A stretch of 64,000 bases of DNA from Clostridiales bacterium (GCA_015655075.1 JAATFT010000090.1:1-64000), one strand, 5' to 3'. Shown: positions 1 through 8,836, counted from the stretch's first letter. Made by a program: numbers and translations. Notes: generated by a model from the letters alone, not told the origin.

Positions 1-403
1 GCGTTACGGACGCATCTGCAAGGATATCAATCGGGGACTTTACATATAATGCGAAAATCGCCGACAAAAAGTATGGGATAAACAATATGAAAAAAGCAGA
101 TATTGAGGATGTCAGCCACTTTGCCGTTAAGTACTTTCTCTTGCTTACTCTCGGCATCGTATAAAGAAGAAAATTATTTTTCCTTTCGTAGTACATATTC
201 CAACAGATCGGAATAACAACAAAGAGAGGGAACAGGAACCCGATTAACTCCGTGCCGATCTCCCATGCCTCTATGTCATAATATAATGCGTAATTTTGAT
301 ACAGCGTGCTTGAAAGAATACAGGCCGCTATACTAAGTATCGCAATCGTACCAAGAACTGCGAATTTAATTTTATTCCATTCATTTTTTATTAAACGAAA
401 CAT
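1..403 (-). CDS. ABC-2 type transporter permease subunit, N-terminal part
   Basis: Only the first 134 codons lie in the window; the frame is open to the left edge. The start is ATG at 403, with a GAGGAAG ribosome-binding site about 7 bases upstream. The protein begins MFRLIKNEWNKIKF, the usual cytoplasmic amphipathic start of ABC-2 permeases of the bacitracin/lantibiotic-resistance type. A hydrophobic segment follows at about residues 14-32, a second near 50-70, a basic loop (YYERKNNF), and a third hydrophobic stretch near 100-118. Such permeases export or clear peptides or lipids with a separate ATPase, which must lie outside the window. The LytTR two-component genes lie immediately upstream of its start on the same strand (142 bases away), so they probably control it. 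The family call rests on topology and N-terminal style only. Confidence 0.6.
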   Translation of the reverse strand, partial: MFRLIKNEWNKIKFAVLGTIAILSIAACILSSTLYQNYALYYDIEAWEIGTELIGFLFPLFVVIPICWNMYYERKNNFLLYTMPRVSKRKYLTAKWLTSSISAFFILFIPYFLSAIFALYVKSPIDILADASVT

Positions 404-544
404 CGTAACACTTCCTCTCAAAGATTTTCTACTTTTAGTATACCTGATTGAGATTTGATTTCAACGATTTGGAAACCAACAAGGGTTTTAAGGGAACAAA
501 CATGTTTTCATTCCCCTAAAACCCTTGTTCATTCCGTGAATTCA

Positions 545-1879
545 TTATAGAAGCACTCCAATGGTCACATGATTTTTATTCTCTATCGTTTCATTGCGCG
601 TAATAATCTTTCCATGATAGTGCTCCACAATTTTACGGATATTGGCTAACCCATGCCCATTTGCATAAGATGAATTTTTCTTTGTCGTATACCCTCGGTG
701 AAACATCTGCACAAATTGTGTGTTAGTGAATGCTTCATGGGGATTGGAAACCAGAACGGATACATGTCCATTACTCATCTCGGCTCTCATTAAAATTGCA
801 TCCAAAGGGGTAGAGGCTTCAATCGCATTATCCATCAGGATTCCGATAATCTCTATCCAATCGGCTTCCTGCACGGGGCTTTTTTTAAATTGTGCATTCA
901 GTTCAGTACGAACCTCAATTTTCTTAGCTTCTGCTTGCTTTATTTTGCTGTACAGCATCCCACCTATGATCTTGCTGTCGCAGCTTAATATTTCACGGTC
1001 TATCTCGCTCATTTGTACCCCCTGAATGAGCTGATTTACCTGTTCTTTGGCTTGTTCCAAATTTTCAGCGGTGCCAACCGCTGCGGATATTGCCAGTAAA
1101 CGGTTGTTATATTCGTGTTGCCTTGCCCTTACCTGTGTTATCAATTCCTCTATTACAGGGATATACTGCTCCAGCATATCAATACGCTTGCGTTCCTGAA
1201 TCCGCCGCTGTTCCCACAGCATCAGCAGTAAATCTCCGACTATGAGTATCCCCAATATTCCGGCTGTGATTGGTAACCTGGAAAGCATATTGGATAAGTC
1301 AAACCCAAAAAGATTTATGAATAGTACCAGAATAATAGCTGTATTACCAACAGTAAGCCGAATCAACAAATTCCCATCTTTCAGGTTTTCTTTTAACCAT
1401 TCAAAAGGAGAATTGCGAAGCAGTAGTATTCCAAGTCCGACAGAAAGGAACCGGCCGACATACAGCATCCACATATCCCCGCTGACACCACACACATAAA
1501 ACAGAATGGCACAAATTTCCCGCAGCATAATGAAAATTGCAAATACGCCTAATGTGCCAAAGAATGTATATCCGTTTTCACGCTTAAACCAAAGGCTGTT
1601 TGTAAGCATGATAATCAGAAATAGAAACAATAGAAATCCTAAGTTATCTACTGGCAGTATCTCATAACCATATCGTGTGAACGAAAAGAATAATCCCTCC
1701 GCGTCCACAGATACAGCTGCGGAAATTCTTGCAATTCCACAATATAATACCAATAGGGGAAGCAGAAAATAATCCTTCGCCTTCATGATGGCCGGTTCCC
1801 CGAACATCTGTGTACAGCATAGAAATAATAACAAGCCGTCCAATATGATTTGAATTGAATTTGACAGTGTCAATGCCAT
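545..1879 (-). CDS. GHKL-type sensor histidine kinase (AgrC-like)
   Basis: A 444-residue membrane kinase. The N-terminal half (about residues 5-220) has roughly six hydrophobic segments and little extracellular domain, typical of AgrC/ComD-like peptide sensors. The phospho-acceptor region carries RQHEYNNRLL near residue 256; the ATPase domain shows the N box (GILMDNAIEAST) and the G box (NGHGLANIRKIVEHYHGK). I place the start at ATG 1879, preceded by GGGGG six to ten bases upstream; a GTG at 1903 would overlap the preceding regulator gene and has a poor ribosome-binding site. It follows its response regulator directly. By family knowledge it autophosphorylates on His and passes phosphate to the LytTR regulator; the ligand is unknown. 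Confidence 0.85.
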   Translation of the reverse strand: MALTLSNSIQIILDGLLLFLCCTQMFGEPAIMKAKDYFLLPLLVLYCGIARISAAVSVDAEGLFFSFTRYGYEILPVDNLGFLLFLFLIIMLTNSLWFKRENGYTFFGTLGVFAIFIMLREICAILFYVCGVSGDMWMLYVGRFLSVGLGILLLRNSPFEWLKENLKDGNLLIRLTVGNTAIILVLFINLFGFDLSNMLSRLPITAGILGILIVGDLLLMLWEQRRIQERKRIDMLEQYIPVIEELITQVRARQHEYNNRLLAISAAVGTAENLEQAKEQVNQLIQGVQMSEIDREILSCDSKIIGGMLYSKIKQAEAKKIEVRTELNAQFKKSPVQEADWIEIIGILMDNAIEASTPLDAILMRAEMSNGHVSVLVSNPHEAFTNTQFVQMFHRGYTTKKNSSYANGHGLANIRKIVEHYHGKIITRNETIENKNHVTIGVLL

Positions 1880-1886
1880 AAAAATT

Positions 1887-2597
1887 CTACCCCCATAACT
1901 CACTCTGATATTTATTTCCGATAGGGATTTGAGCAGTAGAATATTTAAGATAGATGATTCTTTGCTGCTTGTCTATTTTGGAAATATATTCACTGTTGAC
2001 CAGAAAGCTTTTATGACACCGGACAACCCCTGGATTATCAATAAGCTCCAGCATTTTTGAAAGTGAATACCCTGATATTGTATCGCCGCCGTTGGTATCG
2101 TCATTTTTCGTGTGTATGACAACCCGTTTCCCGAAGGATTCTATATACACAATATTCTTAACCTCATACTCAAAGACAAATTGCTTTTGTTCTATTCGGA
2201 TGGTCTTAGGCGTAGTTGTTATTTGTTTGCTTAATCCCAGTGCATCACTAAATGACTTTTTGAACTCCGCTTCTGTAAAAGGCTTGATTAAAAAGCTATA
2301 ACATTTAATTTCCCGATATGCTATCAATTCTTCTCCGGCTAAAGCGGTAGCAAAAATAATAGGAGTATATTTATATTCAGGAATAGAGCGAATTTGCATT
2401 GCAAGGCTTGTACCCTTGTAGTCTAAAAGCTGTATGTCCAAAATGAAAAGATCAATAACTTCCTTTTTTGCATACTGTAATGCTTCGGCGGCTTTAGAAA
2501 ATGAGATTGTTTTTGTATCCCCGCCCATCTCCGATACATACTGCTTTATAAGCTTCACAGTTGAAGCATCATCTTCTACCAGCAGAATATTATTCAT
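1887..2597 (-). CDS. LytTR-family response regulator (AgrA-like)
   Basis: 236 residues. The N-terminal receiver shows the acidic pair in LLVEDD, the phospho-acceptor Asp54 in LFILDIQ and the conserved Lys in FLIKPF. The C-terminal LytTR DNA-binding domain (about 130-236) includes KNIVYIESFGKRVVIHT and RCHKSFLVNSEYISKI, the hallmark of this beta-fold domain. It precedes the kinase in a tight operon; its stop codon at 1887 is 8 bases before the kinase start. Regulators of this type bind paired direct repeats near promoters; the probable target here is the ABC-2 permease gene downstream, but I saw no clear LytTR repeat in the short gap. Confidence 0.88.
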   Translation of the reverse strand: MNNILLVEDDASTVKLIKQYVSEMGGDTKTISFSKAAEALQYAKKEVIDLFILDIQLLDYKGTSLAMQIRSIPEYKYTPIIFATALAGEELIAYREIKCYSFLIKPFTEAEFKKSFSDALGLSKQITTTPKTIRIEQKQFVFEYEVKNIVYIESFGKRVVIHTKNDDTNGGDTISGYSLSKMLELIDNPGVVRCHKSFLVNSEYISKIDKQQRIIYLKYSTAQIPIGNKYQSELWG

Positions 2598-2638
2598 TTT
2601 TTGTCACCCTGCTTTCTTTGCTTCGTCCATTTATTGGT

Positions 2639-2704
2639 TTATTGTATCATTCTATCTGTTATGCCCCATTTTTGGGCGGCTTCTTTTGCAGTCATGTAAT
2701 CCAT
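2639..2704 (-). pseudogene. Truncated helix-turn-helix (MerR/excisionase-like) gene
   Basis: A 21-codon frame with an excellent ribosome-binding site (AGGGAGGT, ATG at 2704) encodes MDYMTAKEAAQKWGITDRMI then stops. This is the start of the small winged-helix proteins common on Clostridia mobile elements (tAKEAAqkWGIT.R.vQ). An intact copy would continue for about 50 more residues, so this looks like a remnant left at the edge of an inserted or deleted segment. The match is from memory of the motif. It lies just upstream of the LytTR regulator on the same strand. Confidence 0.5.
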
Positions 2705-3206
2705 ATTGATACCTCCCTTGGCTCTAGTATATTTCTTTTAGCATAAATATACAAGGTGATTTCGGAGGTAGTTTGATGGAAGATTAAATATTGTCGGGAC
2801 AGATTTTCAGGATAAGAAACTATGTTGTCCTCATCCCATGTGACATTTTTGGAGTTGCATATATTACGATCACATGGTCTAATTATTTGAAGTTATGAGA
2901 ATGCCTTCCTGAACTTCGTCTATTGAGCATAATAGGACAATGGCGGTGATAATGAATGCTATATCTTAAAACAGTTTCTTGTTTTCATTCGTAATTGCGT
3001 ATATACTATAAAGAAAGCTACAGTTTGGAGGAATCAAAATGCTTGATTATATATCCAGCAGGCCGCTGGTCAATGGAGAATCTCCACGAGAAGGATACAG
3101 AAGCTCTGCGAGGAAAACAGGAGCAGCGGAGTTGTCCGCTTCGGTTGTGCATGGACAATCCGAAAGATACAAAAAAAGCCTGCTGGTAAAACAAGGAGAA
3201 CCTGTG
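2705..3206. other. Intergenic region upstream of the OmpR-type regulator
   Basis: About 500 bases between divergent two-component systems. The right part (3039-3206) has an in-frame, stop-free extension of the regulator gene with its own good ribosome-binding site (GGAGG at about 3027-3031) and several short inverted repeats, for example AGCGGA/TCCGCT around 3126-3141 and TTGTCC/GGACAA nearby. This could be a leader coding region or structured 5' RNA. The left part shows no recognisable gene. Confidence 0.4.
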
Positions 3207-3905
3207 ATGAAAAATAGAATTTTACTTTTAGAAGATGACATAAGCCTGATTGATGGATTGCAGTATTCACTGAAGAAAAATGGATTCGAGCTTGTAATAG
3301 CCCGTACAGTCAATGAGGCTATGGGATTTATAGCAAAAAATCAATACGATTTATTGTTACTTGATGTTACTTTACCGGATGGTACCGGCTTTATGGTGTG
3401 CGAACGAGTAAGAAAAAGCGGAAATCAGGTTCCTATTATCTTTTTGACCGCTTCTGATGAAGAAGTTAATGTAATCCGTGGCCTGGACAGCGGCGGGGAC
3501 GATTATATTACAAAGCCTTTTAAGTTGGGTGAACTATGTTCGCGCATCCGGGCACTTCTACGCCGGACCGGAGCTGCAAAACCATCTCAATTAACTACGC
3601 TTGGTTACGGAGATATTTCGATTGATTTGCTTGGCAGCCGCGTTCTGCTTAAAGGAAATCCTTTGGAATTGACAAGCGCCGAATATCGGCTGCTCTGCCT
3701 GTTGGTTCGCAACGCCGGGCGTGTGGTTACACGAAACGTTATATTGAATGAGCTGTGGGACGGAACCGGGGACTTTGTGGATGATAATACACTTTCAGTA
3801 TATATTCGCCGTCTGCGTGAAAAGGTAGAAGATGATCCGTCCTACCCCGAACACCTGATTACAGTGAGGGGCTTCGGTTACCGATGGAGAGAGGTGGCGG
3901 AATGA
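3207..3905 (+). CDS. OmpR/PhoB-family response regulator
   Basis: 232 residues from ATG 3207, which has AAGGAG nine bases upstream. The receiver shows LLLEDD, phospho-acceptor Asp53 (LLLLDVTLPDG), the Thr in FLTAS and the Lys in YITKPF. The C-terminal winged helix (about 130-230) ends in the typical ITVRGFGYRW. The frame is open a further 56 codons upstream to ATG 3039, which also has a good ribosome-binding site, but that extension does not resemble a receiver. The stop overlaps the start of the kinase gene (ATGA). With the following kinase, ATPase and FtsX-type permease it forms a four-gene module of the kind that senses and removes antimicrobial peptides. Confidence 0.88.
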   Translation: MKNRILLLEDDISLIDGLQYSLKKNGFELVIARTVNEAMGFIAKNQYDLLLLDVTLPDGTGFMVCERVRKSGNQVPIIFLTASDEEVNVIRGLDSGGDDYITKPFKLGELCSRIRALLRRTGAAKPSQLTTLGYGDISIDLLGSRVLLKGNPLELTSAEYRLLCLLVRNAGRVVTRNVILNELWDGTGDFVDDNTLSVYIRRLREKVEDDPSYPEHLITVRGFGYRWREVAE

Positions 3906-5131
3906 GTTTTTGGAGAGAAAAACAGTCCCGTCATTTCTTTTTTGGTTTAATAGCTTTTTCTATACTTTGGCTTGGATTTGGAGGGCTATTTTGTATACGG
4001 CAGACACAGACCGTAAAAGAAATGCTGCTGTCACACGATAACGCCGTTGTCTCCTCTCTTTTAAACCAAGGTGTATCCCCTGATGTGATTGCTTCTGCTG
4101 TTGCAAACACACAGGACGATGGACAGGGGAAAAGCCTGCTCATACAACTTGGCTATACAGAAAAAACCGCCGCCCGTTTTCTGCCTGCTGTCTCCGGTTT
4201 TGAGACATCCGCTTTTCGGTATGTTCTTTTCGGTATGCTGATCTTTATCGTCATTCTCCTTGCCTTATGTTGCGTTTTTCTCATAAAAAGAGAACGGCTG
4301 TACCGACAGGCGGCGAAAGGCGTTCTTGCGTTTTCGGAGGGTGATTTTACAGCGCATTTGCCGCGCTCCGATGAGGGTACTCTATATCAGTTGTTTGCTT
4401 CCGTCGATAACCTCGCATCTGCATTACAGGCAAAGGGAGAAACTGAATATAAGGTAAAGGAATTTTTAAAAAACACCATTTCGGATATTTCTCATCAATT
4501 GAAAACACCTCTCGCTGCGCTCAATATGTACAACGAGATTATTTTGGAGGAGCCGGATAACCCCACAGTCATCACCGAGTTTTCGCAGAAAACGGCAGTG
4601 GCTATCGGCTGTATGGAGCAACTGATACAATCACTTCTCAAAATTACACGTCTTGATGCCGGAAGCGTCACATTTGAAAAAGCATCGCATCGGATATCCG
4701 AAATCATAGCTCAAGCTATTGCGGAATTGACTACACGGGCCGATAGGGAAGAAAAACAGATTATCGTAAGCGGACAACCAGAGGAACAACTTGTCTGTGA
4801 TTTTCAATGGACTAGCGAGGCTGTGGGGAATATCGTCAAGAACGCTTTAGACCACACAAGCCCTGCCGGTCACATCCGCATTTCATGGGAACGGTCTCCG
4901 GCTATGGTGCGTATTACAATTACGGATGATGGAGCTGGTATTGCTCCAGAAGACATTCACCATATTTTCAAGCGGTTTTACCGAAGCAAAAATTCCAAGG
5001 ATACACAAGGTATCGGACTTGGCCTTTCCTTGGCCAAATCCATCGTTGAGGGGCAAGGCGGAATTTTGTCTGTCCAAAGTACCTCAAATTTCGGTACAAC
5101 CTTTACCCTATCCTTCCTTACGGAACTGTAA
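3902..5131 (+). CDS. Sensor histidine kinase of the OmpR-type pair
   Basis: 409 residues from ATG 3902, overlapping the regulator stop and preceded by GAGAGGTGG. There are two membrane segments (about 12-34 and 105-130) around a roughly 70-residue extracellular loop, then a HAMP-like linker (GVLAFSEGDFTAHLP). The dimerisation domain carries ISDISHQLKTPLAAL with His198 as phospho-acceptor. The ATPase domain shows the N box (IVKNALDHT), the DDGAGI box and GIGLGLSLAK. The loop is longer than in BceS-type intramembrane sensors, so it may sense its ligand directly. Translation is probably coupled to the regulator gene. Confidence 0.87.
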   Translation: MSFWREKQSRHFFFGLIAFSILWLGFGGLFCIRQTQTVKEMLLSHDNAVVSSLLNQGVSPDVIASAVANTQDDGQGKSLLIQLGYTEKTAARFLPAVSGFETSAFRYVLFGMLIFIVILLALCCVFLIKRERLYRQAAKGVLAFSEGDFTAHLPRSDEGTLYQLFASVDNLASALQAKGETEYKVKEFLKNTISDISHQLKTPLAALNMYNEIILEEPDNPTVITEFSQKTAVAIGCMEQLIQSLLKITRLDAGSVTFEKASHRISEIIAQAIAELTTRADREEKQIIVSGQPEEQLVCDFQWTSEAVGNIVKNALDHTSPAGHIRISWERSPAMVRITITDDGAGIAPEDIHHIFKRFYRSKNSKDTQGIGLGLSLAKSIVEGQGGILSVQSTSNFGTTFTLSFLTEL

Positions 5132-5194
5132 GCTGATATTCACCTCAATGTAAGCTCTATCGGCTATAGTTTGATAAAAGGAGGTAATGAAGCT

Positions 5195-5878
5195 ATGGAA
5201 ATCTTAAAAGTTGAAAAGCTTTGTAAAACATATGGAAAAGAAGAAGCACAGGTAAATGCCTTAAAAGGCGTTTCCTTTACTATGGAAAAAGGTGAATTCG
5301 CGGCGGTGGTGGGTGAATCCGGCTCCGGCAAAAGTACCTTGCTTAATTGCATCGGCGGTTTGGATAACCCGACCTCCGGCAAAATATTTCTGGAGGGCAA
5401 GGATCTGTTCTCTATGAAGGAAGAAAATCGGACTGTTTTCCGACGCAGAAATATTGGATTTGTATTTCAGTCCTTTCAATTAGTACCGGAATTAACAGTT
5501 GAGCAGAATATTATTTTTCCTATTCTTCTGGATTATCAAAAACCGGATCCTGTAGCGGTAAATGAGATTTTGGGAGTGCTGGGTCTTGCCGAGCGCCGCC
5601 GCCATTTGCCCAGCCAGCTTTCCGGTGGGCAACAGCAGCGTGTGGCGATTGGCCGTGCGCTGATTACCAAGCCCATGCTGATTTTGGCTGATGAACCCAC
5701 CGGCAATCTGGACAGTAAAAACAGCCAGGATGTGGTTGATTTGCTTGTGAAAGCGTCCCGGCACTATCAGCAAACCATTTTGATGATTACCCACAATATT
5801 AATCTGACTTCTTCGGCAGATCGTGTCCTGCGGGTGACGGACGGTGTTCTTACCGACTTGGGAGGGCTACGGGAATGA
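5195..5878 (+). CDS. ABC transporter ATPase, MacB/LolD/BceA type
   Basis: 227 residues from ATG 5195, seven bases after an AAGGAGG site. It shows Walker [10 protein letters not shown], the Q loop in [13 protein letters not shown], the signature [15 protein letters not shown], Walker [14 protein letters not shown] and the switch His in MITHN. The sequence style matches the ATPases that pair with FtsX-domain permeases. Its last bases overlap the start of the permease gene (ATGA at 5875-5878), a sign of translational coupling. It provides the energy for the permease that follows. Confidence 0.92.
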   Translation: MEILKVEKLCKTYGKEEAQVNALKGVSFTMEKGEFAAVVGESGSGKSTLLNCIGGLDNPTSGKIFLEGKDLFSMKEENRTVFRRRNIGFVFQSFQLVPELTVEQNIIFPILLDYQKPDPVAVNEILGVLGLAERRRHLPSQLSGGQQQRVAIGRALITKPMLILADEPTGNLDSKNSQDVVDLLVKASRHYQQTILMITHNINLTSSADRVLRVTDGVLTDLGGLRE

Positions 5879-8211
5879 AAAGTTATCTGGATCTTATTTC
5901 TATTTCCACCAAGGTTCATAAAAAACAAAGCAGAATGACACGGATCTGCATTGTACTTGCCGTATTTCTGGTCACAGCCATTTTCGGTATGGCTGATATG
6001 GAGATACGCAGCCAGCAGTTGCAGGCAATTAAAGGTTCTGGGAACTGGCATGTGATGTTCTCCGGTATCGATGGACAGACTGCGTCAATGATCGCCGCCG
6101 GACCGGAGGTTGAAGTCTCCGGGTGGTATGCTTATCTTGACGGGAAAGCCGAATATACCGTTTCAGGAAAATCCGTCAGTGTGGCAGGGCTGGATAAAAA
6201 TGTATTTGAAGATATGCTCCTTACGAAAACTACCGAGGGAGTATACCCAACGAAAAAGAATGAGGTTGCTTTGGCTGAAAACGCGAAAAGTGGTTTGGGC
6301 ATTAATGTAGGAGATACTATCACACTAGAATGTTCAGAATCTGAACCGGTGCGGCTTTCTGTTGTGGGCTTTGTTGAGGGTACTTCGAAATTATTAAAAG
6401 AGGACGCTTATGCTTTGCTGCTCACGACAGAGGGATTTCGCTCGTCCGTCCCCCAAGAGCTGTACACAAGCCAATATATAGTTCAGCTATCCAAATTCTG
6501 CAATATGCAAAAGGTGATTGCCGATATCACACAACAATATCATCTGGCCGACAAACAAGTCTTTCAGAATGGAAACCTGCTTGGGGTGCTTGGTCAAAGC
6601 AATAACAGCTATATGCTTGCACTTTACAGTACCGCCGCCGTTTTGTCTGTTGTGGTGCTGCTGGCTGGCATACTGATGATTGCAAGCAGTCTGAACAGCA
6701 ATGTCATGCAAAGGACGGAATTTTTTGGGATGATGCGATGCCTGGGTGCTACTAAAAAACAAATCATGGGGTTTGTTCGCCGGGAAGGACTGCAATGGTG
6801 CAAAACAGCCATTCCGTTAGGAATTGGAATGGGAATGGTGGTTGTCTGGATACTTTGTGCCGTTCTAAAAATTCTAAGTCCCGGTTACTTTGCGGAAATG
6901 CCGACATTTGGTATCAGTTGGTTCAGTATTTTAGCCGGAATTGCAATAGGACTTCTTACAGTGCTTCTGGCTGCCAGAGCTCCAGCAAAAAAGGCGGCCC
7001 GCGTGTCTCCGCTCACAGCAGTTTCCGGTAATGCAAATTCTGTTCAGCCGGTTCGCACGGCGGTAAATACCATCCTTTTTAAAATAGATACGGCCCTTGG
7101 CATCCATCATGCGACATCAGGCAAGAAGAATTTTCTCTTAATGGTTGGTTCTTTTTCCCTAAGTATTATCCTTTTTCTCTCTTTTTCAGCAACAGTTGAT
7201 TTCATGCACCATGCAGTCAAACCATTAAAGCCGTGGACGCCGGAGCTTACCATCATAAGCACAGATAATACTTGCTCAATATCGGACAGTCTTGTTAAAA
7301 GATTGCAGGATAATCCAAAAGTAAAACGGGTATATGGACGAATGTTTGCTTATAATGTCCCGGTAAAATCTAATGGGCAAAATAAAGTGGTCAATCTGGT
7401 TTCTTATGAGAATTATCAATTTTCATGGGCAGAGGACAGCCTGTTGAATGGCTCTCTTGAGGATGTAAGGCAGAAGGACAATCAGGTATTGGCCGTTTAC
7501 GACTCCGAAAGTTCACTGCATGTCGGGGATACGCTTACGCTCAGTTTTGGAAGGGGAGAAACAGAAATTCACGTGGCAGGATTGCTTTCTACCAGCCCCT
7601 TTGACCGTGTGCAAGGTGTAGAGACGGTTATTTGCTCTGAAACAACGTTTCGGCGCCTGACCGGCAAAACAGACTATACCATCATTGATATACAACTTTC
7701 TAACAATGCTACAGATGATGATGTGAATTCGATACGTTATCTGGCAGGCTCCAATATTCAGTTTTCTGATCGGCGTGCAAGCAATCGTGAGGCAAAGGGA
7801 GCTTTTTACTCAATGGCGCTGTTTGTTTATGGCTTTTTGGTAATTATAGCGTTGATTACCATATTCAATATTGTGAACAGCGTTGCTATGAGTGTTTCGG
7901 CTCGCATCAAACAGTATGGCGCTATGCGTGCCATCGGCATGAGTAACCATCAGCTTGCAAAAATGGTTACTGCGGAAGTTGTCACATATTCCGTTGCAGG
8001 AAGCATTACAGGATGCATTCTGGGATCGCCGCTGCATAAATTATTGTTCGAGAAAATGATAACTTCGCATTGGGGTGATCCGTGGCAACTTCCGCTTGGG
8101 ATATTTGGTCTGATTATAGCGATTGTTATCATCACTTCTATTCTTGCCGTGCATAGCCCGGCAAAACGAATTCAAAATATGTCTATCATTGATACGATAA
8201 GCGATCAGTAG
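5875..8211 (+). CDS. FtsX/MacB-type ABC transporter permease
   Basis: 778 residues. An N-terminal membrane anchor at about 20-40 is followed by an extracellular MacB-like domain (about 50-235), a first FtsX domain with three or four hydrophobic segments (about 240-380), a further anchor at about 415-435, a second extracellular domain, and a second FtsX domain (about 645-775). Each FtsX domain has the usual cytoplasmic motif: RTEFFGMMRCLGATKKQI in the first and IKQYGAMRAIGMSNHQL in the second. This duplicated layout is common in permeases for peptide export, bacitracin/lantibiotic defence or lipoprotein handling. The substrate cannot be read from the sequence. It is the last gene of the module. 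Confidence 0.88.
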   Translation: MKSYLDLISISTKVHKKQSRMTRICIVLAVFLVTAIFGMADMEIRSQQLQAIKGSGNWHVMFSGIDGQTASMIAAGPEVEVSGWYAYLDGKAEYTVSGKSVSVAGLDKNVFEDMLLTKTTEGVYPTKKNEVALAENAKSGLGINVGDTITLECSESEPVRLSVVGFVEGTSKLLKEDAYALLLTTEGFRSSVPQELYTSQYIVQLSKFCNMQKVIADITQQYHLADKQVFQNGNLLGVLGQSNNSYMLALYSTAAVLSVVVLLAGILMIASSLNSNVMQRTEFFGMMRCLGATKKQIMGFVRREGLQWCKTAIPLGIGMGMVVVWILCAVLKILSPGYFAEMPTFGISWFSILAGIAIGLLTVLLAARAPAKKAARVSPLTAVSGNANSVQPVRTAVNTILFKIDTALGIHHATSGKKNFLLMVGSFSLSIILFLSFSATVDFMHHAVKPLKPWTPELTIISTDNTCSISDSLVKRLQDNPKVKRVYGRMFAYNVPVKSNGQNKVVNLVSYENYQFSWAEDSLLNGSLEDVRQKDNQVLAVYDSESSLHVGDTLTLSFGRGETEIHVAGLLSTSPFDRVQGVETVICSETTFRRLTGKTDYTIIDIQLSNNATDDDVNSIRYLAGSNIQFSDRRASNREAKGAFYSMALFVYGFLVIIALITIFNIVNSVAMSVSARIKQYGAMRAIGMSNHQLAKMVTAEVVTYSVAGSITGCILGSPLHKLLFEKMITSHWGDPWQLPLGIFGLIIAIVIITSILAVHSPAKRIQNMSIIDTISDQ

Positions 8212-8228
8212 AACCAAATAATGATAAA

Positions 8229-8260
8229 AGCAGCTTCGTTTATTCGGAGCTGCTTCTATC
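8229..8260 (+). terminator. Weak terminator after the FtsX-type permease
   Basis: AGCAGCT pairs with AGCTGCT (7 bp, 12-base loop) just after the stop codon, followed by a short pyrimidine-rich stretch (TCTATCTT). There is no long U-tract, so efficiency is doubtful. Confidence 0.45.
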
Positions 8261-8418
8261 TTACGGAGCTGTAAGGTAAAATACAGGCCTTGCTCCATTT
8301 TGAAAATATATATGGTGTTGGCAAGACTATGAAATTATAAGATGCTATTGGCCATGAACAACGTGTTGTATACAAATCTGCCATGCGTCGGAAGCAGTTA
8401 ATATAATTTTGATCAAAG

Positions 8419-8466
8419 AAAGGTACGTTAGAATGAAATTATTATTTTCATTTTAACGTACCTTTT
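8419..8466. terminator. Long near-perfect hairpin, possible bidirectional terminator
   Basis: AAAGGTACGTTA at 8419-8430 pairs with TAACGTACCTTT at 8454-8465, and AATGAAA with TTTCATT, giving a stem of 20 bp with one G-U pair and a 7-base loop. Flanking A and T runs would serve as a tail on both strands. Confidence 0.55.
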
Positions 8467-8533
8467 ACTATATAAATTTTACAAGGTAGAACAGTCAATT
8501 GGCGGCATTATGATTAGGGAAACGTAAGCAATA

Positions 8534-8680
8534 GTTTGGGACTTACTTTGTTTCAGTCGGAGAATGGGTTCCGACTTGAAATACCAGCATAGCTGATAAA
8601 TACGGCATAGCAGATAAATACCAGCGTAGCAGGTATGGTTATGAGCAAGTAGCAAAGCGGGTCCGGAATATCCGCTTTAA
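8534..8680. repeat. Mosaic dispersed repeat, family B, copy B1
   Basis: The left part (GTTTGGGACTTACTTTGTTTCAGTC) is shared with the copy at the right window edge. The right part (ATGAGCAAGTAGCA, then AAAGCGG and CCGCTTT stem halves around 8654-8678) is shared with copies at 46.4, 48.1 and 35.2 kb. In between is a GTCGGA/TCCGAC hairpin and the tandem units at 8581-8637. Confidence 0.65.
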
Positions 8681-8748
8681 CTTATTGGATATATTTAACA
8701 AAGACCTGCTGATATTTTTGTAAAGAAATGTAAAAATTATGAAATATA

Positions 8749-8777
8749 TTGACAATGAAAATAAGCGGGGATATAAT
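8749..8777 (+). promoter_or_regulatory. Sigma-A promoter of the SDR/sugar ABC genes
   Basis: TTGACA at 8749-8754, a 17-base spacer and TATAAT at 8772-8777: a consensus promoter about 100 bases before the SDR start. Confidence 0.85.
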
Positions 8778-8784
8778 ATAAACA

Positions 8785-8836
8785 TATTTTATAAATACAT
8801 TTTATAAAATCAATTAATAAAATAGTTTTTATAAAA
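8785..8836. promoter_or_regulatory. Cluster of three palindromic operator candidates
   Basis: Immediately downstream of the promoter lie TATTTTATAAATA (8785-8797), ATTTTATAAAAT (8799-8810) and TTTTATAAAA (8827-8836). Iterated AT-rich palindromes at this position fit a repressor operator. ROK-family repressors often use such sites and a ROK gene lies at 17.0 kb, but the link is inference. Confidence 0.5.

Noticed and set aside
2995-3189. Alternative frame before the OmpR-type regulator, with MENLHEKDTEALRGKQ
   Set aside because: Starts at TTG without a ribosome-binding site and overlaps the in-frame extension; I could not match it to a known protein.
8581-8637. Tandem ATACCAGCATAGC units as a possible CRISPR array
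   Set aside because: Units are contiguous and imperfect, with no unique spacers of regular length and no cas genes nearby.
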